The translations under genes and the position numbers were made by a program. Below the pieces are notes generated by a model that searched no databases, was not told the origin of the DNA, and saw nothing but the letters and a program-made list of their open reading frames with translations. DNA of 64,000 bases from Dasyornis broadbenti (Eukaryota; Chordata; Aves; Passeriformes; Dasyornithidae): NCBI GenBank assembly GCA_013397935.1, contig VZRN01000634.1:835017-899016 (forward strand). Direction: 5' to 3'. Shown here piece after piece: positions 28,301 through 39,040 of this stretch. Each line of letters begins with the position of its first letter. Within the stretch, counting starts at the first letter, position 1.

Positions 28301-30106
28301 TGAAACTGTCTTTTTTCATGTTACAGTGCAATGCTCCATAGCTAGCCCTGTTTCTCTAGGCAATGTACAAAAATGTGCAAAATGTATCATTTTATGCCAC
28401 AAACCTGAAAAGTGAGATCTCTCTCTCTATACCTCAAAGCTGATTCACAAGGGCTTATTAAAATGTATTTCTCCCCTTTTTGGTAATGGCTAATTAGACA
28501 TAGGCAGTTGCTGCAATCTACCAGAGTTTCTTCACTTATTTTTTCTTTCCTATTTTTTGCCTTTCTGCCCTTCTGTCTGGGATGTTCTCTTTTGTGTTTT
28601 AAACACACTTTTAATACCTGTTTCTCTTGCCAAGTGCATTCTGATTCTGGCTCACTCTACTCTATTCCAGACCCATTTTGTTGCCCTATATTTTGGTTTT
28701 CTTCTTTAGTTGGAAACCTGTTGTTGGAATGGATAAGTCTCATTCCATATAACAAGAAAATTGCCAGTATAATAGAAATTGTTTGTAAAATTGATTTTCT
28801 TTTCTATAAAGGATAGACTGGAAGATTTTCCCTGTAAGGATTCTATAGCAGCCAGTGAAAAAGAAAATTTAAAGAGCCAAAACAAAATCAGAGGAAAGCC
28901 ACAACCCTCCCTCGCTCTAGGCATTGGGTTTCTCATCAGTTGTCATTGCAAATTTCCACAAATGCTTTTGGCACCATTTCAAAATTTTTAACTCCGCATT
29001 ATGCTTTGTTTGATTAATGACTAGTTCCAGAGATTTCCTCTGGTGATCCTCACATGAGACATAAAGAATTATCAATTGCCTCAGCACTGTCTGGAAGCAG
29101 AATACGCCAAGGATGTAGTTTGCTTCCCTGAGTTTATAACGTAACATCAGATTGTATTCTTTGCCCTAAGGTAGTAATTTGTCACATGCTGCATCTGCCT
29201 GGCCCAAGCATTGCAGATTTGCCTTAGCAAAGTGAGAGAATATATTAAGAAATTGCTATTAGCAACCACCAAATCCACACATATCTCCATGCTATGAAAT
29301 GTTCAATTTGGTCTTACTGTATTTGTTCAGTTTTATATGTACGAGAGCATAAACTAGAGCAATCCAAAGCAATTTACGCCTAAATACTAACAACTCCATT
29401 ACAAAAAAAATTTATTCCAAATATTAGGGAAAATATTGAGCAAAATAGTCCTGGTTCTACTCCATCATAAAGCTGTAAATCCAAGTAACTCTTTATCAAC
29501 TTACATATTTCACATGTATGTAGAAGTTAAGTTTGATAATTGGTACATCCTTTCCTGAGATAAACTACAAAGTAAAAGATACTTTATCTCAGAGTTGTGA
29601 TTACTCCAGTTTCTAAATGCACAGACTTCTGTGACAAGAGTTAGGGCTTTTTTATTGAGCTTGATTTTACTCTGAAGTGTACAAATCAGGAAAAGTTCCA
29701 TTAAAAGTCAGCTGCAGCCCAAAGCCCTTTAGTGCCATTCTGTCTGATATTTCAACTGTGGGGAAAACTGGTTATTGCAGCTGCTGCACTTCCTTTCCCT
29801 TCTCTCACCATCATTATCTGTCACTGTGCAGTGATTCTGTTCTAAGATGGCTTAGAGGTCCCTCTCCTTTGAACATACTTTTTAAGTCTGACTGCAGGAG
29901 GCAGAGATAATCTAAACATCCTGGGAAACTATGCATAGCAAACCAGTATGACAGTAGGCCTTTGAGATGGGGTGGTGTTTTAATAATAAAGAAGAAGAAG
30001 AAAAAAGTAAGGCAAACTAAGAGGAATAAAATGCAGTGTTCAAAATTAAGGTTTGACAGTGTTTACCATCATTTCAAAAATTCCCTTCATCTCAGAGACT
30101 ACTTGC
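25397..30106. other. unique AT-rich non-coding DNA
   Basis: I see no gene or recognised repeat. Minus-strand frames at 25,562-25,915 (117 codons) and 27,451-27,860 (two overlapping frames) have no recognisable domain. A consensus-perfect minus-strand 5' splice site (CAG|GTAAGT) lies at 28,146-28,154, but I find no convincing acceptor upstream of it. Confidence 0.6.
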
Positions 30107-30111
30107 TACCT
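30107..30111. repeat. target-site duplication, left copy (TACCT)
   Basis: These five bases immediately before the LTR are identical to the five immediately after it (30,840-30,844). A 5-bp duplication is the footprint left by integrase when a retrovirus-like element inserts, and it fixes the element ends exactly. Confidence 0.9.
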
Positions 30112-30258
30112 TGTCTTGGTTTGGAAGACAGGTATCTTGCTAAGGAAGGTGGAAACCTCTCTTAGAATAGAGGATACAACCCCCCCCTCCCTCCAAATTG
30201 TTATAACTTTGAAATCAAAGGCTCTCAGGCAAAGATATGGGAAAAGCAATAACGGTTC

Positions 30259-30264
30259 TTTACT
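30259..30264 (-). promoter_or_regulatory. AGTAAA polyadenylation-like signal of the LTR
   Basis: On the minus strand the LTR reads AGTAAA here, a known variant of the AATAAA signal, about 350 bases downstream of the TATA-like word. The order TATA then poly(A) signal then CA end is what an LTR with U3-R-U5 needs. Activity cannot be judged from sequence. Confidence 0.35.
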
Positions 30265-30610
30265 AGTATCTATAACGAGGCAAACAAGCAACAATAACAA
30301 TAGCAATAACAAACAAACAAACCAGAAACCCAGTGGCAGCTTCTCTGGGCTACCAGGCACCACCCCCCACACTTTTGGTGCAGGTGCAGGGGAGAAAAAC
30401 AGGGTAGTCCTGAGCTGGGTCCCTGTGGCAGCAGCGAAAAGAGGCAAATCCTCTCCTGACACTCTGTTAGTCAGGGTGGTGGTAGCAGTCCAAGTGAAAT
30501 GTTTCAGTTGAAGAGGTGATCCTGCAGAAAAATCTGGTCTCCACCTGAAGGTCTAGGGATAGGCTCTTGTCCACTGGCAATCCAGTAGGCCCAGACTTGT
30601 CTTTGCAGAA

Positions 30611-30623
30611 CCCATGTTATATC
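30611..30623 (-). promoter_or_regulatory. TATA-like word of the LTR promoter
   Basis: The minus strand reads GGATATAACATGG here, about 220 bases from the LTR 5' end, following a GC-rich stretch (CCCAGGGGGAGGAGCC). This is a plausible core promoter for the retroviral U3 region. Whether it is used is unknown. Confidence 0.4.
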
Positions 30624-30839
30624 CAGGTGGGAATGCTTGGCTCCTCCCCCTGGGTGGAGCATCTTACAATGGGATGAGATAATTCCGTGAGCCATGCGTG
30701 GGTTCTTGATGGCCCATTAATAGAGATAGCCCTCAGAGGGAGTTATCGGGAGTGAGTCATAGATAACAAACAGTGCCCCACCTGCTTTAACAGCTTGTGG
30801 AGGTGGTAATAGAATACATCTGTATTGCAACCTAGGACA

Positions 30840-30844
30840 TACCT
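30840..30844. repeat. target-site duplication, right copy (TACCT)
   Basis: This is the second copy of the five-base word that precedes the LTR. Removing the LTR and one copy gives a plausible uninterrupted pre-insertion sequence. Confidence 0.9.
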
Positions 30845-33364
30845 TTTCCGTCATTTGGAGCATTTTGCTCTGCATCTGATTTCTCTATGGAAGGGGCATT
30901 TTTATTAGGTCATGGTACTTTTCTTATGAGTGTCAAATATCTTCTGTAACTACAGATCCTCTTGCAGTTTATATATCTCCATTTAGAAAGTACTGTTAAT
31001 AGAAAATATTGTGTTCGTTAATATCTTGAAACAGGAAAGCACTGAAGCATGTCCCTGAAGATAAAGACACATTGCAGTATGACTTTATGCAGGACTGTTT
31101 GGACTATACTTAACCATTCTTTTGAATCAATGTAATTTGCATAAGTTTTTTTCAGTACTAGGGCTTTCTGGTGTCCCCCTACATGTTCAAACTTTTCATT
31201 TCCAGAGATAAGATTTTGCAGTAGCTGAATAAGGTCTAATTGGGTAAGATAGTTTTTCCATTCCTGTCCAAAGAGCCTGCCAGTTCCAACACCAGTTTAT
31301 CTGCTGTGTAAACTGGCCAGCAAGGCTTCATAAAATTATTCTTTTCCTTCAACAGTTGAAGCCCTTGGTCTTTTCTCAAGAAAAGTTTCTCATGACTACA
31401 GTAGGAATTGTGCTTGAGGCCTGTAGAGTCCTATTTAAGATTTAACTGTGCTATTTGACAATTATTGGTTATAACACATTGAAAAATTATCCTGTGTGAA
31501 TCCCTCGTGGATCTAATTCTGACCTTTCGGTAAATTGGGTGTGGACAAGAAGCTGAACATTTCAAGAAGTGATGTTATTTATATTAAGCAAGGGAAATAA
31601 TCTGAGGGTCTTTTATGTCCCACTAGTTAATTAAAAAGATAAATTCAAAAGTAATATTTAAAAGCATTTCCACATAATCTGCTTCAAAGATTGTGGTACA
31701 GGATTCCAGTGCTATGGTTAATGGAAAAGAGTATTTGTTTGGAAAAATAGAGCTTTAACCTACTGGTTTGTTCCATGTAACATATTTTTCCACTATTGCA
31801 TCATGCTTTTCAGTAGTGTCACTTATAAACCCCTCCCAAGGTTTAAATGTATGGGGAAAAAGCTAATGGAAATGCTTCGAGTTTAATATGAAGATCACAG
31901 CAGATGCAAAGCAGCAGTTTACTCTAAAATGAAGTGTCAGTCCTGCTGCTGTCCCTAAGGCAGATACAGTACTGTGCCTTCAGCACTCATATGTTTATTA
32001 AATGTTGAATATGTAATGATCAACTTTGCTGTCCTATCTGGGCAGCACAAAAGCCTCCTCAAATGGCCAGGTGAGATACTCTAGTGCAAAGTGCTGTCCT
32101 GGTAGTCATGACCCCTCCGCTTCAGCTGTCTACAGAAGACATTGAAAAGGAAGAGGGTAAGAAAGACATGTAGGTCACTTTGGCCATCTCAAGTCCCCCC
32201 ATCTCATGCCTATGGGTGCTGTAGCTGTGGCAGCTAATTCAGCTTGGGGTAATGGCAGGGAGAGAAGCAGGGAGTCAAATGCATCTTACTGATGTCTTCC
32301 TCTCAATGATTCCTCAGCTCAATATGACAGCAGTGATCTTTGGCTAAGTCCTTAGGGAGTATAGTCTGTAAAATACCATATTCTTTGCCTTTTGAATTAT
32401 GTTTCTATTGATGTCTGACCTTTACTTTGCTATAACTTTCCAATTTTGCATCGTTTCAAAGAACAGTTTGGTCTTGCAGGTAACTGAAGAGCCTCCCTTA
32501 GCCCAGTAGCTGCCAGCTCACCTTTGTTGTTTTGTCAGCCTTTCTGGTGCATTCCCTCAGATGTTTTTTTATTTTGGTCTTTTAACAGAAAATTTGTGAT
32601 TATTTATTGTTTGTAATCATAGAAGCCATTTAATCAGAATATTTAATTATATTTCTGTCCGGTTTAGGATGAGAGCCAGTTTGGGTTAGTTTTATTTGAA
32701 CAAGATTTTCTAAGTGAAGCCCTTTTGCAGTGGCTTTCAACTCAATTAGAGATCAGAATCTTTACACCAGTTGAGGTCAGGCATTTGGAAAAGTCTGTAA
32801 GTCTGTCTTTAGCTCTTACTGACTTCAGTTCAAGGTGCCTTAGAGGTGAATGTGCTCTGCAATGTGTTGCTATCCTAGGCCTGGATATCAACACAGAGCT
32901 TGGGAACTTTTATGTATTTTAGCAAGCCAAAGAAGAAATGTAATGATAACTATTTGTTTTATAACTTCCCTTAAAAATTATTAATTTTTAAAAAATTTCA
33001 ATGACTATATATTTTATTGGCATATTAATTCCCAGGTGGACTGAGAGTGATCATAAATTATGCTGGGAAAGGTGTGGGAGGGGCAAAATGAGTTGGGATG
33101 TGTCAGACCCCATGAGTGTGGTCTAGTGTGCTTGGGGTTTATAGTTCCAGTCTTGAACCGGAATGTGCCGTGTACAAGATGTGCTAAAACAAATGACAAG
33201 ACCCTGCCTAGGTTTTTGGAGATGTGTAGAGCCGCTGTGGAGTCCAGCAGCACCAGGCTGGTTTTCATATAGTGCAGTTTGAACTGAGTAAGGAAAGGCT
33301 GGATCCAGATTCCCTGATAATACGTCAGGGATTAAGGTGGTCTAATGGAGAAAAGATTAGTCAA
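30845..33364. other. unique AT-rich non-coding DNA
   Basis: I see no gene or recognised repeat. The text is ordinary AT-rich DNA with a moderately GC-rich part near 32,100-32,280. Confidence 0.65.
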
Positions 33365-33418
33365 GTATATACATATATATATGTATATGTGTGTGTACAT
33401 ATATATATATATATATTT
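33365..33418. repeat. TA/TG dinucleotide repeat
   Basis: This is an alternating TA tract with a central TGTGTGTG section and a long TA run at its right end (33,399-33,416). It is a typical vertebrate compound dinucleotide microsatellite, likely to vary in length. Confidence 0.95.
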
Positions 33419-35005
33419 TAAAGCAGTAGCTGTCTCCAAATGTGTTTAATCATTGCAATTAAGTAGCCAGTTTTGCTGTTTCTATTAAATTAATGAGAAA
33501 ATTTACCAAATAAGAGCTTTATAATACAGATTAAAGCACAGATGAGGCAAACAGCAAACATTTTTTGAAAGGGAAAAACAACTTGTGTTCTGAGAAAACC
33601 CTTCATAAATGCTGTGCACTGATTTTCTTTGCTAGAGGGCAGCCTGGTATAAACAATGAGAGTATGAGACCTTAAGGTCTGAGAGCATCTAATCTCTCTG
33701 AGTTTGAATGGGGTACTTTTCAAGGACATCGGTGTCTTCTTAGTTTTATGATCAGTGTTTAATTGAAAAAATCCCATTTTCTACTTTGATTTCTGTCTCA
33801 GTGATGTTAATATTCATGTGTCTACATTTCTCCAGTTTCTTTTTGGCTCTTCATGAATGCTTAAGAGACTGTTGCCTTGGTCACTCTTCTTGTTGCAACA
33901 TCTAACATTAGTAAGGAAGTCATGAGATTTTAAGACCTGTTTCCTAATTTATTTTATTTACTACAAGATTTTCTGCTGCCTCTGTAGATAGCATCCACAA
34001 AATATTTATGCACTGGGCCCTGAAACACAAAACTGTATGGTATAAAATTTGTGACCAATTATTTTTTTATTGCTCATGGGTGTTGCTTTGCATTCTGTCT
34101 CAGAAGGGCGTGCCTCTGCTTTACGTTGCTCCTCTTCAGCTGTTTCTTATTTTTCTAATGTAATGCCCTCTGTACATGCATTTTAAAACTGGGCATAGAG
34201 TTAGTTTTGTGCACAGTGCTCATAAACAACCAACCATTAGAATAATACTTAGAATAAATTTTCATTTCAAGTACATTTACAACCCATTTTTCATTTATAA
34301 ACTATTATAAAATGCAAAGATCTGAAACTCCAGCAATTTCAGTAAAATTATTCAGCTTTTTATGGCTAGATAGAGCTTTTGGAGGTGTAGAAGTCGGCAT
34401 AAGAAAATCAGTGTTTTAAAATATGACAAATGGGTCTTCTATGTGGTACATCTTTCTCAGGCATCTAAAAACTAAGAATATCTCCAAATTGGGAGCTACT
34501 TCTTATTATTTGACTATAATTGCTCTGGATGCTGCTACTTTCAGCCTCCTGTCGAGATTTATTTTGGTTTGGTTATTGTTCATTTAATATATTTCATTGA
34601 AGTAGGCAAAAGCATCTACAGGGCTGCCCTAAGCTTCCCTCAGCTAGGCTGGTTCTCAGGGACGCTCCCTGTGTCTGGGAAGGGCTGAGCTTCACATTCC
34701 AGCCCTGACCCTGACCGTGCACTTTGCACTGAAAAGCTGTCGGCTGTCCAGCTTGATGTAGACCTGGATGTGAGCGATTGCCTAGGCTGAGTTTATCTTG
34801 CCAGAAAAAACACGTTTCATAGGAGAATCCTCAATGTCTTTTTAGGGAAAATTTATGTACTTGTAAACTAATGTGGACCTACGTGAAGATATCAAAAGTA
34901 ACATCAGTCACAAAGTTTCTTCTGTACTGTCCCAGATGCTGTCCCTGCATCTTTACCCTTTATTGACGCCTTCAAGATCCGTAAGGATCTGAGAAAGAAG
35001 GTTGT
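33419..35005. other. unique non-coding DNA
   Basis: I see no gene or recognised repeat. Short runs of T and A occur, as in the surroundings. A GC-richer stretch at about 34,620-34,800 precedes the repeat island. Confidence 0.6.
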
Positions 35006-35303
35006 AACCAGGTGGGGGTCGGCCTCTTCTCCCAGGCAGAAAGGGACAGGACAAGAGGACATGGCTTCAAGCTGCACCAGGGAGATTCAGGCTGGATATC
35101 AGGAGGAATTTCTTTATACAAAAGGTTGTAAAGTATTGGAATGGGCTGCCCCGGGAGGTGGTGGAGTCACCATCCCGGGAGGTGTTCAAGAAATGACCGG
35201 ACATGGCACGCAGTGTCATGGTCTAGTTGACAAGGTAGCGATCTGTCAAAGGTTGGACTCAATTACCTCGGAGGTTTTATCCAACCTAATTGACTCAGTG
35301 TCT
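35006..35303 (+). mobile_element. CR1 LINE, 3'-end fragment
   Basis: The stretch reads in order the well-known avian CR1 3' region: 'ggtgggggtcggcctcttct', 'aggacaagaggacatggctt', 'ttcaggctggatatcagga', 'ggtggtggagtcaccatccc', 'tggtctagttgacaaggt' and 'ggttggactcaatta'. It is 5' truncated, as most CR1 copies are. It ends near 'tatccaacctaattgac' without clear copies of the 8-bp terminal repeat. CR1 copies itself through reverse transcription; this fragment has no coding capacity. Confidence 0.95.
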
Positions 35304-36994
35304 CAAGGACTGGGATTGTCAGTCCCGCTGTTTGGGCGTGAGGTGCTGCTGTGCTGAGTCAACCTCCTGTGACCTGTGGCAGCTCCTTCAACAGCCAGCA
35401 GCTCCATTTCTTCCCATTTCCTACAGTGCAAGCTGGAACAGCTTTTGGTACCTCCCAGATCTCGTGGGTAAGAAGAAACCTTCCCAGGGAAAGTCACCCC
35501 ATCACTGTTGTGCAGTTTTTTCCTCTTCTCCCCTCTACCTGCCATAAAGCAATTTATGCTGGCAAGAGGTATCTGAAGTGGGTACTGCACCGTTCTAACC
35601 TCCAACATGTTTCTGCAGGAGGAAGCAGCAGAGTTCAGTTTCTGCAGGCTGGCAATATACTTCCTTTCCCCAATAATACAAACAGCTCATTTTTTAACTC
35701 TATGCCTTTATTTGCAGGCTCTCAGTATGAAATTTCTTTTGGTTGTTTGTGTAGTTTTTAGTTTCACAACTAAAGAACCAAAAACACTTTTAGACCTTCT
35801 TTAAAACCTGGGGTTTTTTTTGCTGTGAAGCAAAAAGCAGCCAAAACCAGACAGTTCTGAGTAAATCAAATTATACTGCATTCTTGTGGTTGAGAAAGAC
35901 ACAGAGCAACTAAAACAAACTAACATAAACAGGGAAGCCAAATGAAATACTTACATTTATATAGTGTAAGAGGATCCCGGGCTCTGGAATGTAATTCAAG
36001 CTTTATTTATTTTTTAAGTAGGCAGTGCATAAAATAGTTGAGGGTCTTTGCAATGCAACTCTAAGGTAGTGGAATATTTTTGAATAAAGAGTCAGCTCAT
36101 ACAGTATTGTAAAGGGACTAAGTGTTTGCTCAGCATGCGAGAGAGCTTTCACAAATCTAAAGAGAGAATCACTGAGTCAGTCATAGCTCTTCATAATGCA
36201 AAAGCAAATTATCAAATGGATACCTGATACCAAATGAGGAAAGAGCATTTGGGTGTTTAATGGGCACATACACAATCTGCTTAGCATTGGAAGTGTGAAG
36301 TTCTGCTTGAAGCAAAAATGATTGTGGCATGTAAGGAATGTAGATGTTTATCTATATATCATTGTCACTGGGCCTTCTCAGAACTCTCCTAATAACTGCA
36401 GGAAGAGCTTTTCGGCTTTTCCAAAACAAATCTGACCTTCCCATCACTCCCCACTACAATGTGCTTTGTACAAAAGAAGATACATTAAAAAGTAGCTGCA
36501 GCATAACATGGATGTTAGGAAATTACTGCAGCACATTATTTTATAGCTGAAGAATGGGTTAGAAAGATTTCATTTGGAGGCACTACAATTCACTCACAGA
36601 TTATTCACTCTATGCCAGTAACTCCTGTGCTGCTTCTAAGGTCTCCCAGCATTTTATCAGGTGCTGGCAATTGATCCAGGAAGCACTGGCAGAGAAAATG
36701 ACTATTTCCTGCAGTTAGCTTGATTTGAAAAAGCTGCAATATATTAAATACTTTACTAGTTACTTTTCTGTGCACAGAAATGCTAGCAGCCACCACTGGG
36801 ATATTTGGGGAATGAAGGAAATGTGGTATATATGCACAAATGAAATGGGAGCGAATCAAAACTTTCATTAAGCAGTGGTCCAGTTAAGGACTATGTGAGT
36901 GACCAGTACTTTCAGATTCATCTGCCTTTCTGCAGGGTTGTTTATCCCAATAACAATATTATCAGGAGTTCCAAATCTGTGAAATCCACACCTG
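35304..36994. other. non-coding DNA between two CR1 copies
   Basis: I see no recognisable gene. Frames up to 136 codons occur at 35,351-35,761 but several frames are open together and none has a domain. A pyrimidine-rich acceptor followed 41 bases later by a donor is noted at 35,427-35,467 and discussed under findings. Confidence 0.55.
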
Positions 36995-37832
36995 TACTCC
37001 AGACTGCAGATGATACCAAGATGAGTGATGTTGTTGACACACCTATAGGATGGGATGCCATCCAGAGGGACTTGGACAAGCTTAAGAAGTGGCCCATGGA
37101 AATCTTATGAGATTTAGACTGAGTGCTGGTGCTGCACCTGGGTCAGCATAACCCCAGGAGAGCAGCCCTGCCCAGAAGGACTTGGGGGTGCTGCTGGGTG
37201 AGAGGCTGGACATGAGCCTCTCAGTGCAGAAAGCCAAACGTGTCCTGGGCTGCGTCCAAAGCCCCGTGGGCAGCAGGGGAGGGAGATGATTCTGTTCCGC
37301 TCTGGTGAGACCCCACCTGCAGTGCTGCCTCAGCTCTGGTGTCCCCAGCACAGTAAGGATTTGAACCTGTTGAAGTGAGCCCAGCAGAGCCCACCAAAGG
37401 TGATTAAAGGAATGGAACACCTGTCCTGTGAGGAAAGGCTGAGTGAACTGGGACTGTTTAGCCTAAAGAAGAGAAGGCTTTGGGGTGACCCAATTGTGGC
37501 CTTCCAGTGCTTGAAGGGAGCCCATAAGAAAGATGGGGAGAGACTATTTACCAGGGCCTGGAGTGACAGGACAAGGGGGAGTGGCTTCAAATGAGAGTAG
37601 GTTTAGGTTGGATAGTTAAGTAAAAAGTCTGCCCTGTGAGGGTGGTGAGGCACTGGAACAGGTTGTCCAGAGAGGTTGTGGATGCCCCATCCCTGGAAAT
37701 GTTCTAGACCAGGCTGGATAGTGCCTGAATAACCTGGTCTAATGAAAGGTGTCCCTGCCTGTGGCAGGGGGGTTGAAATGAGATGATCTTTAAGGTCCCT
37801 CCCTATCCAAACCATTCAACGATTCCAAGATT
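36995..37832 (+). mobile_element. CR1 LINE, longer 5'-truncated copy with RT remnant
   Basis: This ~840-bp copy covers the end of CR1 ORF2 and the 3' untranslated region through to the terminus. Nucleotide blocks in order include 'ggatgccatccagagggact', 'gtgctgcacctgggtca', 'ggacttgggggtgctgctgg', 'tgtgaggaaaggctgagtga', 'caggttgtccagagaggttg' and 'tttaaggtccctccc'. It ends at 'attcaacgattccaagat', a decayed form of the short repeats that finish CR1 elements. It lies in the same orientation as the CR1 at 35,006, but the two are separate insertions because both contain the 3' region. Confidence 0.96.
37003..37810 (+). pseudogene. broken C-terminal part of CR1 reverse transcriptase ORF
   Basis: Two fragments of the CR1 ORF2 protein are readable in different frames. 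The first (37,003-37,110) reads ADDTK...DAIQRDLDKLKKW, and the second (37,400-37,594) reads ...CEERLSELGLFSLKKRR... and LKGAHKKDGERLFT. Between and after them the frame is broken by small deletions and stops (TGA and TAG soon after 37,594). The ADD motif is related to the catalytic Y/F-ADD of reverse transcriptases, but the upstream domain is absent. It is a dead relic with no activity. Confidence 0.9.
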
Positions 37833-38744
37833 TCCTGTGTTAGAGTTGTGTATAGAAATGTTTGTGTGGAATTTAAAAATGTTGTAATCCTGAATTATTT
37901 CAGCCTATCGGTCTACCAAAGGAATATCTCTTTTCTTGTGTTTCCCACCTCCCAAGTGGCTGCAGCAAAGAAAATCAGGTTTCTCTGGAGCTTTTGCCCT
38001 TTAATATTCAGTCTGCACAGTCTCCACATGAAAGCTTACCAACCTTGGCTTTTGCTTATATAATTAATACTGGGTTTATGTTGTAATCCCACTTCAGTTT
38101 GCTGATCAGCCTTACACCATCCCCAGCTGTTATGATATGTAAACCAAAATATCAACATGTTCTTGTTAAGAACAGTGGCCCAGCTTTGGCTATGCAAATA
38201 CATTTTTAGTCCCTTGTAAGAGACTAGATTTCTATTAGCAGTTTCCAGAGAAACTACTGGAGACTCAGTGGTCCTGGAAATCACACTCCTCATTAGAGTG
38301 GCTACATATGGATACATAGGCACTTTATTACAGCTGAAAAATTAAAATAGTTAATATTGGAATTATTACTAGGTATTTCCCCTCTTGACTCTCTGTTTCA
38401 TATCATGTGTTGTTGCTTTGGCACCTGTGTTACCCAGTCAGCTTCAGGGCCTGAGTGGCTTCCCCACTGAACCAGGCCAGAAGTGGGCTGTCCTTTGGCA
38501 GTGAATCACAGATGAGTTTTAAACAGAATCCCAGATTCTGGACCGCTCACATCTGTCAGCTTAAGGTCATGCTGTCTGTGTGTGTATACCAGGGCTACTC
38601 AAGTGATGGACTCCAGTGTGGATTTAGAAATAAGGCAGTTTTGCCTAGATATTGTGTAGATCTCACACAAAATTTCCCCCAGCTTTTTTTCCTATTTTTT
38701 AAAAATTATTATTTTTATTTTTATTGTTATTTGACTGATTGTGA
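37833..38744. other. non-coding DNA between CR1 and ERV-like block
   Basis: I see no gene. The T/A-rich stretch at 38,690-38,735 is a low-complexity lead-in to the block that follows. A plus-strand 165-codon frame (38,455-38,952) runs across this boundary into the repeat and is therefore not a credible gene. Confidence 0.55.
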
Positions 38745-39040
38745 GAACTTCTCCCAACATGGATCCTTCCCATGGGCTGCAGTTTTTTACAAACTGCATC
38801 AGTGTGATCCCTCCCAGGGGGTGCATTCCTTCAGGAACAAACTACTCCCATGTGGGTTTTCCATGGGGTCACAAGTCTTGCCAGCAAACCTATTCCAGTG
38901 TGGGTTCCTCTCTACACACATCCACAGGCCATGGCAGGAGCCAATGTGCTAATACAGAAGCTTCTGGGGCTGCTGTAATTCTTGACAGCATTGTCTCCTT
39001 CTCTGTCTATTTCTTTTTGAGGGCCAGGGACTGCTCATCC
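38745..39040. mobile_element. avian ERV/LTR-related block with four diverged ~47-bp units
   Basis: Four consecutive units are visible: 38,765-38,809, 38,810-38,858, 38,859-38,906 and 38,907-38,950 (45, 49, 48 and 44 bases). Each runs roughly CC-ATGGGG-TCACAAG/TGCAG ... ending CCAGTGTGGGTT, with the last unit most decayed. The right part, 38,951-39,040, is pyrimidine-rich (ctccttctctgtctatttc). I recognise this combination from a repeated sequence common in bird genomes that I associate with endogenous retroviral LTRs, but I do not assert a family name. Ends and target duplication are not visible. Confidence 0.65.

Larger units (their letters stand above)
30112..30839 (-). mobile_element. intact solo LTR of an avian endogenous retrovirus (ERVL-like)
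   Basis: This 728-bp element is bounded by TG...CA ends. On the minus strand it starts TGTCCTAGG and ends CCAAGACA, so the short terminal inverted repeat TGTC/GACA is intact. A perfect 5-bp duplication flanks it. A TATA-like word and an AGTAAA polyadenylation-like word lie in plausible LTR order on the minus strand. No gag, pol or env sequence lies next to it, so it is a solo LTR left by recombination between the two LTRs of a provirus. The sequence matches an LTR family I know to be widespread in birds; 5-bp duplications are usual for the ERVL class, though the class assignment is from memory. A 118-codon minus-strand frame inside it is not a gene. Confidence 0.93.

Noticed and set aside
30053..30511. 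152-codon plus-strand and 118-codon minus-strand frames with hydrophobic stretches
   Set aside because: Both lie in or across the solo LTR; the leucine run comes from an AACA-type simple repeat inside the LTR and no retroviral coding domain is present.
37082..37590. Minus-strand frames of 112 and 86 codons
   Set aside because: They are antisense to the CR1 copy, whose GC-rich body has few stops on the opposite strand.
38455..38952. 165-codon plus-strand frame, the longest in the window
   Set aside because: It crosses from unique DNA through an AT-rich run into the tandem units of the ERV-like block, and shows no protein domain.
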